A stretch of 32,765 nucleotides of DNA from Acidobacteriota bacterium (GTDB lineage: Bacteria; Acidobacteriota; Terriglobia; Bryobacterales; Bryobacteraceae): contig JAFDVU010000071.1 in assembly GCA_018268835.1 (NCBI GenBank), forward strand, positions 1 to 32,765, in the 5' to 3' direction. Positions 15,762-24,154 of this stretch are shown piece by piece. The notes under the pieces were generated by a model. It was not told the DNA's origin. It saw nothing but the letters and a program-made list of their open reading frames with translations, and searched no databases. Positions within the stretch are counted from its first letter, which is position 1. Every line of letters starts with the position of its first letter. The position numbers were made by a program, and so were the translations under genes.

Positions 15762-18242
15762 CTAGCGCCCGAAAATGCTGCGGACGGGCGGAGGCGGGGC
15801 GTCGTTGCGGATGGCCCGCCAGAGCATATCGTTCATTTCGTCGTCGTCGTTTTCGTCGGCTTCATCGAAGCGCAGGTTGCGCGCGCGTTGTGCCGCGGCC
15901 GTGGCGGCGGGGTTGCGGGCATCGAGCGGAATGCGCGGCTTCTCGGCCGCGTAGGGCACCGGGTCGGGCCGGGTGTTGAAGGCGGCGCTCATCACGCGCG
16001 CTCCCGCGTCGAAGTGCGTCATCGGGCGCAGGCCGAGCAGGTACTCCATGGTGCGCAGCATCGAGGTGGTGTTGTACATGGTGGAATCCACCGCGTGGTG
16101 CTTCACCCAGGGCGAGATGACGAAGGCCGGGGAGCGGTGCGAATCCACGTGGTCGGCGCCATTCTGTGCGTCGTCCTCCAGGATGAAGACCGCGCTGCTG
16201 TTCCAGAATCGGGATTTCGACAGGCCCTCGACGATCATGCCGATGCCCTGATCGTTATCGGTCGCGGCGGAGAGCGGCGCGATCTTCCCGGCGGCGGTGC
16301 CGGACGTGTGATCGTTGCCCATGCGCAGGAAGATGAGCCGCGGCATCACGCCGCTCTTCTCGAACCCGGCCAGGTCCGACAGGAACGTGCGGGCGCGCTC
16401 CACGTCCGGGTAGTCCAGGTCGAAGCCGCGGTACTTCCAGTTGGTGACCTTGGCCAGTACGGGGTCGCGCACGCCGGTAATCTGATCTTCACCGCGCGCC
16501 GCGCCGGGCTTGTTGTTGACCATGTAGCCGTAGTTGCGCATGGAGACGCCGGCGGCCGCGGCGTTGGTCCACAGGTATCCCGCGGGCGGCAATGACGCCG
16601 GATCCTGCTCTTCGAAATCGTAGACCTTGCGGCGTCCGGCGTACTCGTTGGGCCACATCTTCACCACGTAATCGGGCGCGATGGCGGCGAGCGACCAGTT
16701 GTGGCCGTCCGCGCTCACGTCGGCGCTCACGTAGAAATTGTCCAGCAGGACGAACTCGCGCGCCAGTTTGTGCAGATTGGGCGTGGTGTTTTCGCCGAAG
16801 AGCACCAGCGAAGGATCGCCGTTGCCTTCCTTCAGGTCTCCCAGCACCTGGTCGTAGGTCCGGTTTTCCTTGACGATATAGATCACGTGCTCGATCGCCG
16901 GCAGCGGGTTCGGCTCATCGAGTTTGGTATCGCGGTAAGGGGAATTGGCCAGCGCCTGCGCGGTCCACTTCTGCAACTGATCGGCGGTGAACGGCGCGAT
17001 CCACGATGCCGTGCCGGTCTGCATGGAGCCGACATACCCCGGGCGCACACCCGGATCGCCGGTGTGGATGCCGGTGGCCCGCACCAGGGGGTTCGGCCCG
17101 TCCTTGGGATTGGCGTAGGACCGCAGTCCCTTGCCGTTGAGCACCACCAGGGTTCCGTCGGCAAGAGAGCGCACGGCGGTGGGATACCATCCGGAGGGGA
17201 TGAAGCCTTCCACCAGGCTGCGATCCTGGGAGACATTCACCACGGCGGCGGCGTTGGCGTCGGAGCAGGCGACGTAGAGGTGCCTGCCATCGGCCGAAAG
17301 CGCCAGCGCCGAAGGCGTCATGCCCAGCGGTTGGCGCGGGGTCATGGCCATGTTGATGGCCTCCGCCAGCGTCAGTTCCTTGCTGGCGCTGACCCCGATG
17401 GCGAACACGTTATTGGAGTTCGCCGCGGCGACGAAGATGCGCGCCACGTAGGGCGAGGGCTGATCCCCGCCGGTCTCCGCGCCGCCCGCGCGCCACACCA
17501 TGTCGCTGGCGTGCGCGCCCACCGGCACCGTGGCCAGCAGCGCGCCGGTAGCCGTGTCGTACTGCCCCAGGGTGCCGTCGGCCCAGTGGGTGACGAAGAA
17601 ACTCTTGCCGTCCGGATGGAACAGGATGCGGTACGGGCGCCGACCGGTCTTGTACTCGCCGATCACCATGCCGGACTGCGGGTTGATCACCTTGATCGCG
17701 TTGCGATACAGCGCCGCCGCGTAAAGCAGCCGTCCGTCCGGAGAGAAGGCCACGTCGCCGATGAAATCCTCCTGCTTGCGATCCGCTTCGGGGACGACCG
17801 GGAAGGTGCGCGTGGGAGTGAGCGTGCCGTTCGCGAAGCGGAATTCGTAGATCGCGGCGCGCGACCCGCCGCCCACGTAGAGCAGGTCGCTCTTCGGCGC
17901 GAAGGCCATGCCGAGCCACGCGTCAGGCACCGGAGTGGTGCCGACCACGCGCTCGCCGGCGATTTCGATCACGCTGATGGATGGCGGGCGATATCCCCCG
18001 TTGAGCACCAGCAGGTATTTGCCGTCCGGGGAAAGCGTGCTCGACATGGGCAGCGTGCTGAGCGGGATCTGCTTGCCGGCGGGATCCAGGCGCCAGCCGC
18101 TGTTGAGCAGGAAGCCGCCGCCGGGCAGCGGTCCGACCTGTTCGCGGGGCACGGGCTGCGAACCCAGGATTGCGGCCAGCGCCACCACCGACGCGGCTGC
18201 GACAACAAACCGGCCGCGGGGAGAACGCGGTATCGTTTTCAT
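15762..18242 (-). CDS. Beta-propeller/phosphoesterase family exported protein
   Basis: The product is 826 residues. An N-terminal membrane or signal segment (FVVAAASVVALAAILGSQ) is followed to ~400 by a YVTN-like seven-bladed propeller (LSPDGKYLLVLNGG, FSPDGRLLYAAALYRNAIKV, LFHPDGKSFFVTHWADGTLG, LSADGRHLYVACSDANAAAV). The second half matches the phosphoesterase family PF04185 (phospholipase C / acid phosphatase-like). It shows YIVKENRTYDQVLGD, NFYVSADVSADGHNWSLAAI, RLIFLRMGNDHTSG, IVEGLSKSRFWNSSAVFILE and DDAQNGADHVDSHRSPAFVI. These metal-dependent enzymes cleave phosphate esters; the substrate here is unknown. GAGGGA lies just before the start. The gene diverges from signal peptidase with about 55 bases between them. 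Confidence 0.88.
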   Translation of the reverse strand: MKTIPRSPRGRFVVAAASVVALAAILGSQPVPREQVGPLPGGGFLLNSGWRLDPAGKQIPLSTLPMSSTLSPDGKYLLVLNGGYRPPSISVIEIAGERVVGTTPVPDAWLGMAFAPKSDLLYVGGGSRAAIYEFRFANGTLTPTRTFPVVPEADRKQEDFIGDVAFSPDGRLLYAAALYRNAIKVINPQSGMVIGEYKTGRRPYRILFHPDGKSFFVTHWADGTLGQYDTATGALLATVPVGAHASDMVWRAGGAETGGDQPSPYVARIFVAAANSNNVFAIGVSASKELTLAEAINMAMTPRQPLGMTPSALALSADGRHLYVACSDANAAAVVNVSQDRSLVEGFIPSGWYPTAVRSLADGTLVVLNGKGLRSYANPKDGPNPLVRATGIHTGDPGVRPGYVGSMQTGTASWIAPFTADQLQKWTAQALANSPYRDTKLDEPNPLPAIEHVIYIVKENRTYDQVLGDLKEGNGDPSLVLFGENTTPNLHKLAREFVLLDNFYVSADVSADGHNWSLAAIAPDYVVKMWPNEYAGRRKVYDFEEQDPASLPPAGYLWTNAAAAGVSMRNYGYMVNNKPGAARGEDQITGVRDPVLAKVTNWKYRGFDLDYPDVERARTFLSDLAGFEKSGVMPRLIFLRMGNDHTSGTAAGKIAPLSAATDNDQGIGMIVEGLSKSRFWNSSAVFILEDDAQNGADHVDSHRSPAFVISPWVKHHAVDSTMYNTTSMLRTMEYLLGLRPMTHFDAGARVMSAAFNTRPDPVPYAAEKPRIPLDARNPAATAAAQRARNLRFDEADENDDDEMNDMLWRAIRNDAPPPPVRSIFGR

Positions 18243-18298
18243 CGGTCCCTCTATTGTAAACGGGTGATCCGGGCGCTATCCTCGGGGCCGTGGGATTC

Positions 18299-19255
18299 AT
18301 GGCTGACGAACTTCCTCGCACGGCGAAGTGGGGCTTCCGCGTGTGCGCGGCCTGCGCGTGTCTGGCGCTGGCCGCGGCGATTTTCAATCCTCTGGTGGCG
18401 TTGATACAGGCTGCGGCGCAGACCGCTTTTGCCTGGGGAATCCGCCGTCGTCACGCGTGGGCCGCATTCGCCGCGGCTGGTTTGTGGTTGACGCTGCTCC
18501 CGCTCTTGCCGTTGCGCGTGGAGATCCGGGCTGCCGATCAGTGGCTGGCCGTGGCGATCCTGGCCGCGATGGGATCGCTGATGCTGGCCTCCGGCTTTTC
18601 CTTATGGCCCGATCCGGCGGCTCGCACCGGCGCGGCGCCATGGATCGCGCTGCTGGTGCTGTGGGTCGCGGGAAACGTCTGCTTCCGTCCGTTCAGACAG
18701 CCAAGCATCTCCATGGAGCCGAAGATTCTCGCCGGCGACCAGTTCTTCGTCGAGACGTCCACTTGGACACTGGGCCGGGCGCCGAAGCGCGACGAGATCC
18801 TGGTCTTCCGATACCCGATCGACGGCCGGCAGACCTACGTCAAACGTGTGGCCGGGATCCCGGGCGACCGCATCGCCATCCGGCACGGAAGGCTGATCCG
18901 CAACGGCGCGGAAGTTGTCGAACCCTGGGCGGTGCACCAGGCAGGCAGCCCGGATCCGTACGGCTTCAACTTCCCGTCCGAGCCCGGATTCGGCGTGAAG
19001 GCGCCGGCGGAGGAAATGCTGCGCGCCAACGTGCATGGCGGGGAAGTGGTGGTGCCGGCGGGCGAATATTTCGTGCTCGGGGACAACCGCGACGACTCCT
19101 TCGACAGCCGCTACTGGGGCTTCGTCCGTCGCGCCGATATCATCGGCAGCCCGACGCTGGTCTACGCGTCCTACGACGAAGCGCCCGGCGCGCGAGCCGG
19201 CTCGATGCCCACCGTCCGGCACCTCCGCTGGGCGCGGCTGTTCAAGGTGCTCTAA
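18299..19255 (+). CDS. lepB: Signal peptidase I
   Basis: This S26 serine protease removes signal peptides from exported proteins on the outer face of the inner membrane. The N-terminal ~125 residues contain about four hydrophobic helices, more than the usual one or two. The catalytic part follows with QPSISMEP (nucleophile Ser138 counted from ATG 18299), YVKRVAGIPGD (general base Lys182) and GDNRDDSFDSRYWG. GTG 18290 is an alternative start three codons upstream. Its TAA stop overlaps the stop of the convergent nucleotidyltransferase pseudogene (CTAA, 19252-19255). The window holds many exported proteins that would be substrates. Confidence 0.92.
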   Translation: MADELPRTAKWGFRVCAACACLALAAAIFNPLVALIQAAAQTAFAWGIRRRHAWAAFAAAGLWLTLLPLLPLRVEIRAADQWLAVAILAAMGSLMLASGFSLWPDPAARTGAAPWIALLVLWVAGNVCFRPFRQPSISMEPKILAGDQFFVETSTWTLGRAPKRDEILVFRYPIDGRQTYVKRVAGIPGDRIAIRHGRLIRNGAEVVEPWAVHQAGSPDPYGFNFPSEPGFGVKAPAEEMLRANVHGGEVVVPAGEYFVLGDNRDDSFDSRYWGFVRRADIIGSPTLVYASYDEAPGARAGSMPTVRHLRWARLFKVL

Positions 19256-19799
19256 GTCCCGGCGCGCGCCGCGGGTTCCGCAAAATCCCGCCCGATCCGC
19301 GCCGCGGCGAGGCTTCGAAGCCCCGGCTCCAGCGCAGTCTCCGCGAGGCGCTGTTCCAGAACATCGCGGTGGACCATATCGTGCGCCACCAGTGCCCGCG
19401 TGAACTCCAGATCCTTTTCCCGGCCGGCGACGTACTTCGAGATCGCCAGATCGTGGATCTCCAGGCACCAGCCCCGGACGAACCTGGTATTCTCGCCCGC
19501 GACGAGGATCAGCCGGTCCCGCCACCCGGCCGGCAGCACCGCGGTTGTTTCATCGACGCCGTGAGCGTAGTATCCGAACGACTACTGAAAGGGCGATCCT
19601 CGCCGATCGTCGAATCGATCAGGTCGCTGCGCTCCGGGTGATGGGTCGGAAAGACATCCGCCTCGTTGGAGACCAGCAGTTCGGCAGGCGCGGCGGGGAA
19701 CTGGCCGAGAACCGCCTGGCTGCTAATGACCGTCACATCATCGACGTTGGCGATCGTTCCCGCCGCGCGAATGACATGTTCCAGGTCCGGCCGTCTCAT
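19252..19799 (-). pseudogene. DUF6036-type nucleotidyltransferase, broken by a 1-base deletion
   Basis: The N-terminal part from ATG 19799 reads MRRPDLEHVIRAAGTI, VTVISSQAVLGQFP, SNEADVFP and LIDSTIGEDRPF. The C-terminal part, in another frame, reads GYYAHGVDETTAVLPAGWRD, GWCLEIHDLAISKYVAGREK and DLEFTRALVAHDM. Together they make one DUF6036-type nucleotidyltransferase of ~180 residues. The first frame continues to a stop at 19509. Between the conserved PF and FGYY there are 8 bases (about 19582-19589) where 9 would be expected, so one base is missing. The start overlaps the stop of the upstream gene (ATGA), typical of coupled pairs. A sequencing error is the main alternative to true inactivation. 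Confidence 0.7.
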
Positions 19800-20131
19800 A
19801 CCCCCAGCCGCTCCGGCGCAAACTCCGCGTAAATCGCCCACCGCTCTTTCGGCGCCAGCACGCCGGCAAACGGAGTCGCCTGGCGGAGCGCGGCGGCGCG
19901 CTCGCTATCCTCTTCCAGCACCCGCAGGATTTCCGGCAAGGGCTTCTCCAGGATGCGCCGCCATTCGTCGAAATACGGCTGCGAGTGGTTGTCCCGGCTC
20001 GACCATCGCGCCAGATTGTCGCGGGCGATCTCCAGCAGCGCCGGGTTCCCGCGCAACTTCTCCGCGATCGCGCGATGCAGCGCGAGGCTGCGGCGGTCGA
20101 TGCGCTGGTGGCCCCCTGGAGGAGCGCTCAT
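19796..20131 (-). CDS. Small partner of the DUF6036 nucleotidyltransferase (antitoxin-like)
   Basis: The product is 111 residues, helical and charged: DRRSLALHRAIAEKLRGNPA, LEIARDNLARW, PYFDEWRRILEKPLPEILRV and RQATPFAGVLAPKERWAIYA. I recall this protein type as regularly encoded directly before DUF6036 nucleotidyltransferases, in an arrangement like a toxin-antitoxin pair, but its biochemical role is not established. The TGA stop overlaps the ATG of the next gene by four bases (ATGA, 19796-19799). The partner gene carries a frameshift, so this protein may now be orphaned. ATG 20131 gives the natural length; no strong ribosome site is seen. Confidence 0.72.
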   Translation of the reverse strand: MSAPPGGHQRIDRRSLALHRAIAEKLRGNPALLEIARDNLARWSSRDNHSQPYFDEWRRILEKPLPEILRVLEEDSERAAALRQATPFAGVLAPKERWAIYAEFAPERLGV

Positions 20132-20161
20132 GACCGCATGGTATCGGAAAACTTCGCGCGG

Positions 20162-21523
20162 TTACTTGCCCAGAATCTCCAGGTAGCGCGCCACGGTCTC
20201 GATCCCGCGGTAGAAGTTCGGCAGATGGAACTTCTCGTTGGGCGCGTGCAGGTTGTCGTCCGGCAGCCCGAACCCCATCATCACGCTGGGAATTCCCAGG
20301 TAGCGGTCGAACACGCCGACGATCGGAATCGACCCGCCGCTGCGGATGTACACCGTCTCCTTGCCGAACTTCTCCTTGAGCGCGTCCGCCGCCGCGTGAA
20401 TATACGGATTGTCCGGATTGGTCAGGGAAGGCGCGCCCGCGCTCAACACGCGCAGTTCCGCGGTCACGCCCCGGGGCGTCGCCGCCTTCACCGCCGCCTG
20501 CATCTGCGCGATCGATTCCTCCACGTTCTGATCGCCCACCAGCCGCGTCGAAATCTTGGCCACGGCGCGAGCCGGGATCACGGTCTTCGCGCCCTCGCCG
20601 GTGAAGCCGCCGCGGATGCCGTGCACCTCCAGCGTGGGCCGCGCCCACACGCGCTCGAACAGCGGCACGCCCGGCTCGCCGGTCAGTTCCTTCGCGCCCA
20701 TTTCCTTTTCCGTGTACTCCTTCTCGTCGAAGGGCAGCCGCGCCCACGCGGCCCGCTCTTTCTCCGCCGGAGGCACCACGCGATCGTAGAAGCCGGGCAC
20801 CAGGATGCGCCCGTCGCGATCCTTGAGCGCCGTGACGATCTCGGCTATCGCCATCATCGGATTCGGCGCCGCTCCGCCGTAGACGCCCGAGTGCAGATCG
20901 TGGTCGGCCCCCTGCACCGCGAGTTCGTAGTACACCAGCCCGCGCAGCCCGATGCAGATGCTGGGCATCTCGGGCGCGAACATCTCCGTATCGCACACCA
21001 CCACGGCGTCCGCCTTCAGGCGCGGCGGCTTGCTCTTCACGTAGGCCTCGATGTGCTCCCCGCCCGTCTCCTCCTCGCCTTCCAGCAGGAACTTGACGTT
21101 GACCGGCAGTTTGCCGGTGGTCTTCAAGAGCGCTTCGACGGCCTTGATCTGGATGTACACCTGGCCTTTATCGTCCACCGCGCCGCGCGCGTAGATATTG
21201 TCGTTGCGCACCTCCGGCTCGAAGGGCGGCGACTTCCACTCGTCCAGCGGATCGGCCGGCTGCACGTCGTAGTGGCCGTAGAAGAGGATCGTCGGTTTGC
21301 CCGGAGCGCCCAGCCACTCCGCGTAAACCAGCGGGTTGCCGCCGCTGTCGCTCTCGATCAACTCGGCGGAGGTCATGCCGGCGCCCAGCAGTTCGTCCTT
21401 GCAGAACCCGGCGGCGCGCCGGATATCGGGCTTGTGCTCGGGAAGCGTGCTGATGCTGGGAATGCGCAGGAAGGCCTTCAAGCCTTCCAGAAAGTCGGCT
21501 TTATGCTGCTCGAAGTAAGTCAT
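20162..21523 (-). CDS. M20 family metallo-dipeptidase
   Basis: The product is 453 residues and probably a cytosolic di-zinc peptidase of the M20 (CNDP/PepV-like) family that splits dipeptides. Zinc-site motifs are visible: GHYDVQP at 83-89 (His84), ARGAVDDKG at 112-120 (bridging Asp), LLEGEEETGG near 146-155 (catalytic and ligand Glu) and VVVCDTEMF. The dimerisation insert lies in the middle (DHDLHSGVYGGAAPNPM). It starts 13 bases after the OPT transporter gene on the same strand, so imported oligopeptides are probably hydrolysed by this enzyme. No signal peptide is present. Confidence 0.92.
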   Translation of the reverse strand: MTYFEQHKADFLEGLKAFLRIPSISTLPEHKPDIRRAAGFCKDELLGAGMTSAELIESDSGGNPLVYAEWLGAPGKPTILFYGHYDVQPADPLDEWKSPPFEPEVRNDNIYARGAVDDKGQVYIQIKAVEALLKTTGKLPVNVKFLLEGEEETGGEHIEAYVKSKPPRLKADAVVVCDTEMFAPEMPSICIGLRGLVYYELAVQGADHDLHSGVYGGAAPNPMMAIAEIVTALKDRDGRILVPGFYDRVVPPAEKERAAWARLPFDEKEYTEKEMGAKELTGEPGVPLFERVWARPTLEVHGIRGGFTGEGAKTVIPARAVAKISTRLVGDQNVEESIAQMQAAVKAATPRGVTAELRVLSAGAPSLTNPDNPYIHAAADALKEKFGKETVYIRSGGSIPIVGVFDRYLGIPSVMMGFGLPDDNLHAPNEKFHLPNFYRGIETVARYLEILGK

Positions 21524-21536
21524 GAGTGCTCCTTGA

Positions 21537-23564
21537 TTACATAATGGCGGTGGGCGGCGCCGGCTCGTCGGGACGGCCCGCGTTCTTCAGCGGCAGGCGG
21601 ATCATCAGCGCCGCCAGCCCCACCAGCACCAGGATCGAAAGCCACGGCGTCCCGCTCCATGTCGCGTCAGGCAGGATGGCGTGTCCCTTGCCCTTCTCGG
21701 CGGCGCGGAACCCGGCCACCACCAGGCCGCACAGCGCTTCGCCCGCGATCAGCCCGGAAGCGGTCAGCACGCCCGCGTTTTCGATCCGCGCCTTCTGGGC
21801 ATCGTTGAAACCGCCCTTGTCCCGCAATTTGTCCGTGACCCAGCGGAACAGTCCGCCCACAAAAATGGCGAACGTCGTCTCCAGCGGCAGGTACATCCCC
21901 ACCGAGAACAGCATGGGGCTCTTCACTTCCACCAGGATCAGCCCGAAACCCATCAGGATTCCGACCACCACCAGCGGCCACGCCATTGCGCCGCCCACGA
22001 TGCCCTGCGCCAGCGACGCCATCAGCCCCGCCTGCGGAGCCGAAAGCTGCGGCGTGCCGAAAGTGTACGCGCGGTGCAGCCACATCAGCGGGAAGAACAG
22101 CGCCATGCTGGACACCGCGATCCCCATCAGGTCGCCGATCTGCATCTTCGCCGGCGTGCCGCCCAGGATGTGCCCCGCCTTGAGGTCCTGCAGCATCTCG
22201 CCCGCCACCGCGGAGGAAACGCAAACCACCGCCGCCACGCCGAGCACGGCCGAGATCCCCGCGTTGCCGCGCAGCCCCAGCGCCACCATGAGCAGCGCCG
22301 CGATCACCACCGTGCACAGCGTCAGCCCGGAGATGGGATTGTTGGACGATCCGATCATTCCCACCAGGTTGCCCGACACCGCCGCGAAGAAGAAGCCGAG
22401 CACGATCATCACCGCCGCTGCCAGCACGGCGGCGCTGATTTCGCCCGCGAAATAAAGGTAGAGCGCGATCATACACAGGAACACAACCCCCAGCCCGCCG
22501 AACACCACCTTGCTGTTCAGGTCGCGCTGCGTGCGTCCCGTGGCTTCGTGCGCGCTCGCCGATTTCTTCAGGTCCGCCACCGCGCGCTTCATGCCCAACC
22601 CCAGGTTCTTGCGCATCCGGAACAGCGTGTACGACGCGCCCACCATCATGCCGCCCACCGCGATGGGCCGCACAATGTGGTACCAGATCGCGCCCGCCAC
22701 TCCCGCCCAGCCCTCTTCGGTGCCGCCCGCGCTCCCGGCCAGTTGCGGCCCCAGGAAGAACGCCAGCAGCGGCACCAGCAGGCCCCACGCGAAGACGCCG
22801 CCGGCGAAGTTCAGCGCGCCCAACCGCGGCCCGATGATGTAGCCCACCCCGAGGTATGCCGGGCTGATCGCCGGCGCGGAAAACGTGCTCATCGCGCCCG
22901 CCTGCACCGTCGGCGCCCCCGGAGCGCGTGTCAGTTTGATCATGCTGAGGCCGATTTGCCCGACCTTCACCACGAAATCGCGGCTCGCCGCGAATACGTT
23001 GATCGCTCCCAGAAAGTACACCGTCGCGCCCAGCGCCATGTTGGCGAACAGGATCTGCGCCGCGCGCGCCCCCTGTTGTCCGGCCTTGTGGATCTCCGAC
23101 GCCGCCACCGATTCGGGGAAGGGAAGATCCGGATCCTCCACCATCACCCGGCGCAGCAGCGTGACGAACAGGATGCCCAGCGTGCCGCCCACCGCCATCA
23201 GCGCCACCGATTTCCAGTAGCCGTGAGCCACGTCGAACGCCGGCCATACGCCACTGAGCACGAACGCCGGGATCGTGAACACCGCGCCCGCCGCGACCGA
23301 CTCCCCGATGGAGCCGATGGTACGCGCCATGTTCTCTTCCAGAATCGAGCCCTTCATCAGGCGCAGGATCGCCATCCCGATCACAGCCGCCGGATACGTC
23401 GCCGCGATGGTCATCCCGGCGCGCAGTCCCAGGTACAGGTTGGCGGCGCCCAGGACGACGGTCATCACCAGTCCCAGCAGCACCGCGCGGATCGTGAATT
23501 CGCGCAGATCCGTTTTGTCCGGCACGTACGACCGGAATTTCTTATCCGTTTCAGGAGGCGTCAT
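21537..23564 (-). CDS. OPT family oligopeptide transporter
   Basis: This is an integral membrane protein of 675 residues with about 14-16 hydrophobic helices, for example FTIRAVLLGLVMTVVLGAAN, LYLGLRAGMTIAATYPAAVI and LCMIALYLYF. The first conserved OPT segment, NLYLGLRAGMTIAATYPAAV, and DPDLPFPESVAASEIHKAG are diagnostic. OPT carriers bring in peptides, glutathione-type compounds or metal chelates with protons. The bacterial branch is poorly characterised, but the peptidase that follows 13 bases later supports peptide uptake. Its ATG overlaps the stop of the yqeY-like gene (ATGA, 23561-23564), so the three genes form an operon. Confidence 0.92.
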   Translation of the reverse strand: MTPPETDKKFRSYVPDKTDLREFTIRAVLLGLVMTVVLGAANLYLGLRAGMTIAATYPAAVIGMAILRLMKGSILEENMARTIGSIGESVAAGAVFTIPAFVLSGVWPAFDVAHGYWKSVALMAVGGTLGILFVTLLRRVMVEDPDLPFPESVAASEIHKAGQQGARAAQILFANMALGATVYFLGAINVFAASRDFVVKVGQIGLSMIKLTRAPGAPTVQAGAMSTFSAPAISPAYLGVGYIIGPRLGALNFAGGVFAWGLLVPLLAFFLGPQLAGSAGGTEEGWAGVAGAIWYHIVRPIAVGGMMVGASYTLFRMRKNLGLGMKRAVADLKKSASAHEATGRTQRDLNSKVVFGGLGVVFLCMIALYLYFAGEISAAVLAAAVMIVLGFFFAAVSGNLVGMIGSSNNPISGLTLCTVVIAALLMVALGLRGNAGISAVLGVAAVVCVSSAVAGEMLQDLKAGHILGGTPAKMQIGDLMGIAVSSMALFFPLMWLHRAYTFGTPQLSAPQAGLMASLAQGIVGGAMAWPLVVVGILMGFGLILVEVKSPMLFSVGMYLPLETTFAIFVGGLFRWVTDKLRDKGGFNDAQKARIENAGVLTASGLIAGEALCGLVVAGFRAAEKGKGHAILPDATWSGTPWLSILVLVGLAALMIRLPLKNAGRPDEPAPPTAIM

Positions 23565-24007
23565 TGCAGTTTCGACCTCACTTTATCACTCAGCGCCTTG
23601 CCGTCCACCGTCTTGCCCTTGAGCTTCTCCTGCGCCGCTTTCATCACCTGTCCCATCTGCTTGAGTGAGGTGATGCCGGTCTCGGCCATCGCCGCCGCGA
23701 TCGCCGCCTCCATCTCTTCCTCGCCCGCCGCGGCCGGCAGGTAGCTCTCGATCAGCGCGCGCTCGGCCTCTTCCTTCTCCGCCTGCTCGGCGCGCCCCGC
23801 CTTGCGGAACATTTCCGCGGCGTCGATGCGCTGCTTGATCAGCGATTTGAGAATCGCCATTTCCGCCGCTTCGTCCAGTGGCTTGGGCGAATCCACCTTC
23901 GCCTTCATCAGCGCCGCCTTGATCATGCGCAGCGCGCTCAGCCGCGCTTCTTCCTTGGCCTTCATGGCGGCAACCATCTCTTGCTGTATCCGGTCGATCA
24001 AAGGCAT
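23561..24007 (-). CDS. yqeY: GatB/YqeY domain protein
   Basis: The product is 148 residues, the normal length of stand-alone YqeY. It is helical, with MPLIDRIQQEMVAAMKAKEE, RLSALRMIKAALMKAKVD, GRAEQAEKEEAERALIESYL and KQMGQVMKAAQEKLKGKTVD. The fold is the tail domain of the amidotransferase subunit GatB, which binds tRNA; the free-standing protein has no firmly assigned role. It is the first gene of an operon with the OPT transporter and M20 peptidase, coupled by an ATGA overlap. It diverges from the serine genes. Confidence 0.92.
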   Translation of the reverse strand: MPLIDRIQQEMVAAMKAKEEARLSALRMIKAALMKAKVDSPKPLDEAAEMAILKSLIKQRIDAAEMFRKAGRAEQAEKEEAERALIESYLPAAAGEEEMEAAIAAAMAETGITSLKQMGQVMKAAQEKLKGKTVDGKALSDKVRSKLQ

Positions 24008-24154
24008 GATGACTGATCTTAATGGATTTCATCCGGAGCCGGGGCGTTGGTCCCGGCCGCCGCTCCGCGGCCGCGGCGAATCCGCGCTCGGACGCTCCCC
24101 GGGGTTCGCCCGAAGGCCGGGAAGATGTCTGATATTCTAATGATCTAGACCACG
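24008..24154. promoter_or_regulatory. Divergent promoter region of the yqeY operon and serine operon
   Basis: This 147-base region must carry both promoters. It is very GC-rich in the middle and includes a small hairpin, GGCCGC (24055-24060) with GCGGCC (24067-24072). A TATTCT box at 24133 is a possible -10 for the plus strand, without a clear -35. No known riboswitch pattern is recognised. Confidence 0.35.

Noticed and set aside
16701..18404. Plus-strand frame of 567 codons opposite the phosphoesterase gene
   Set aside because: His/Arg/Gly-rich composition typical of antisense GC-rich frames. It would also run into the signal peptidase gene.
19985..21544. Plus-strand frame opposite the M20 peptidase
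   Set aside because: Shadow frame; the peptidase zinc motifs lie on the minus strand.
21681..23744. Plus-strand frame of 687 codons opposite the OPT transporter
   Set aside because: His/Arg/Gln-rich antisense frame without any domain; the transporter frame has clear membrane helices.
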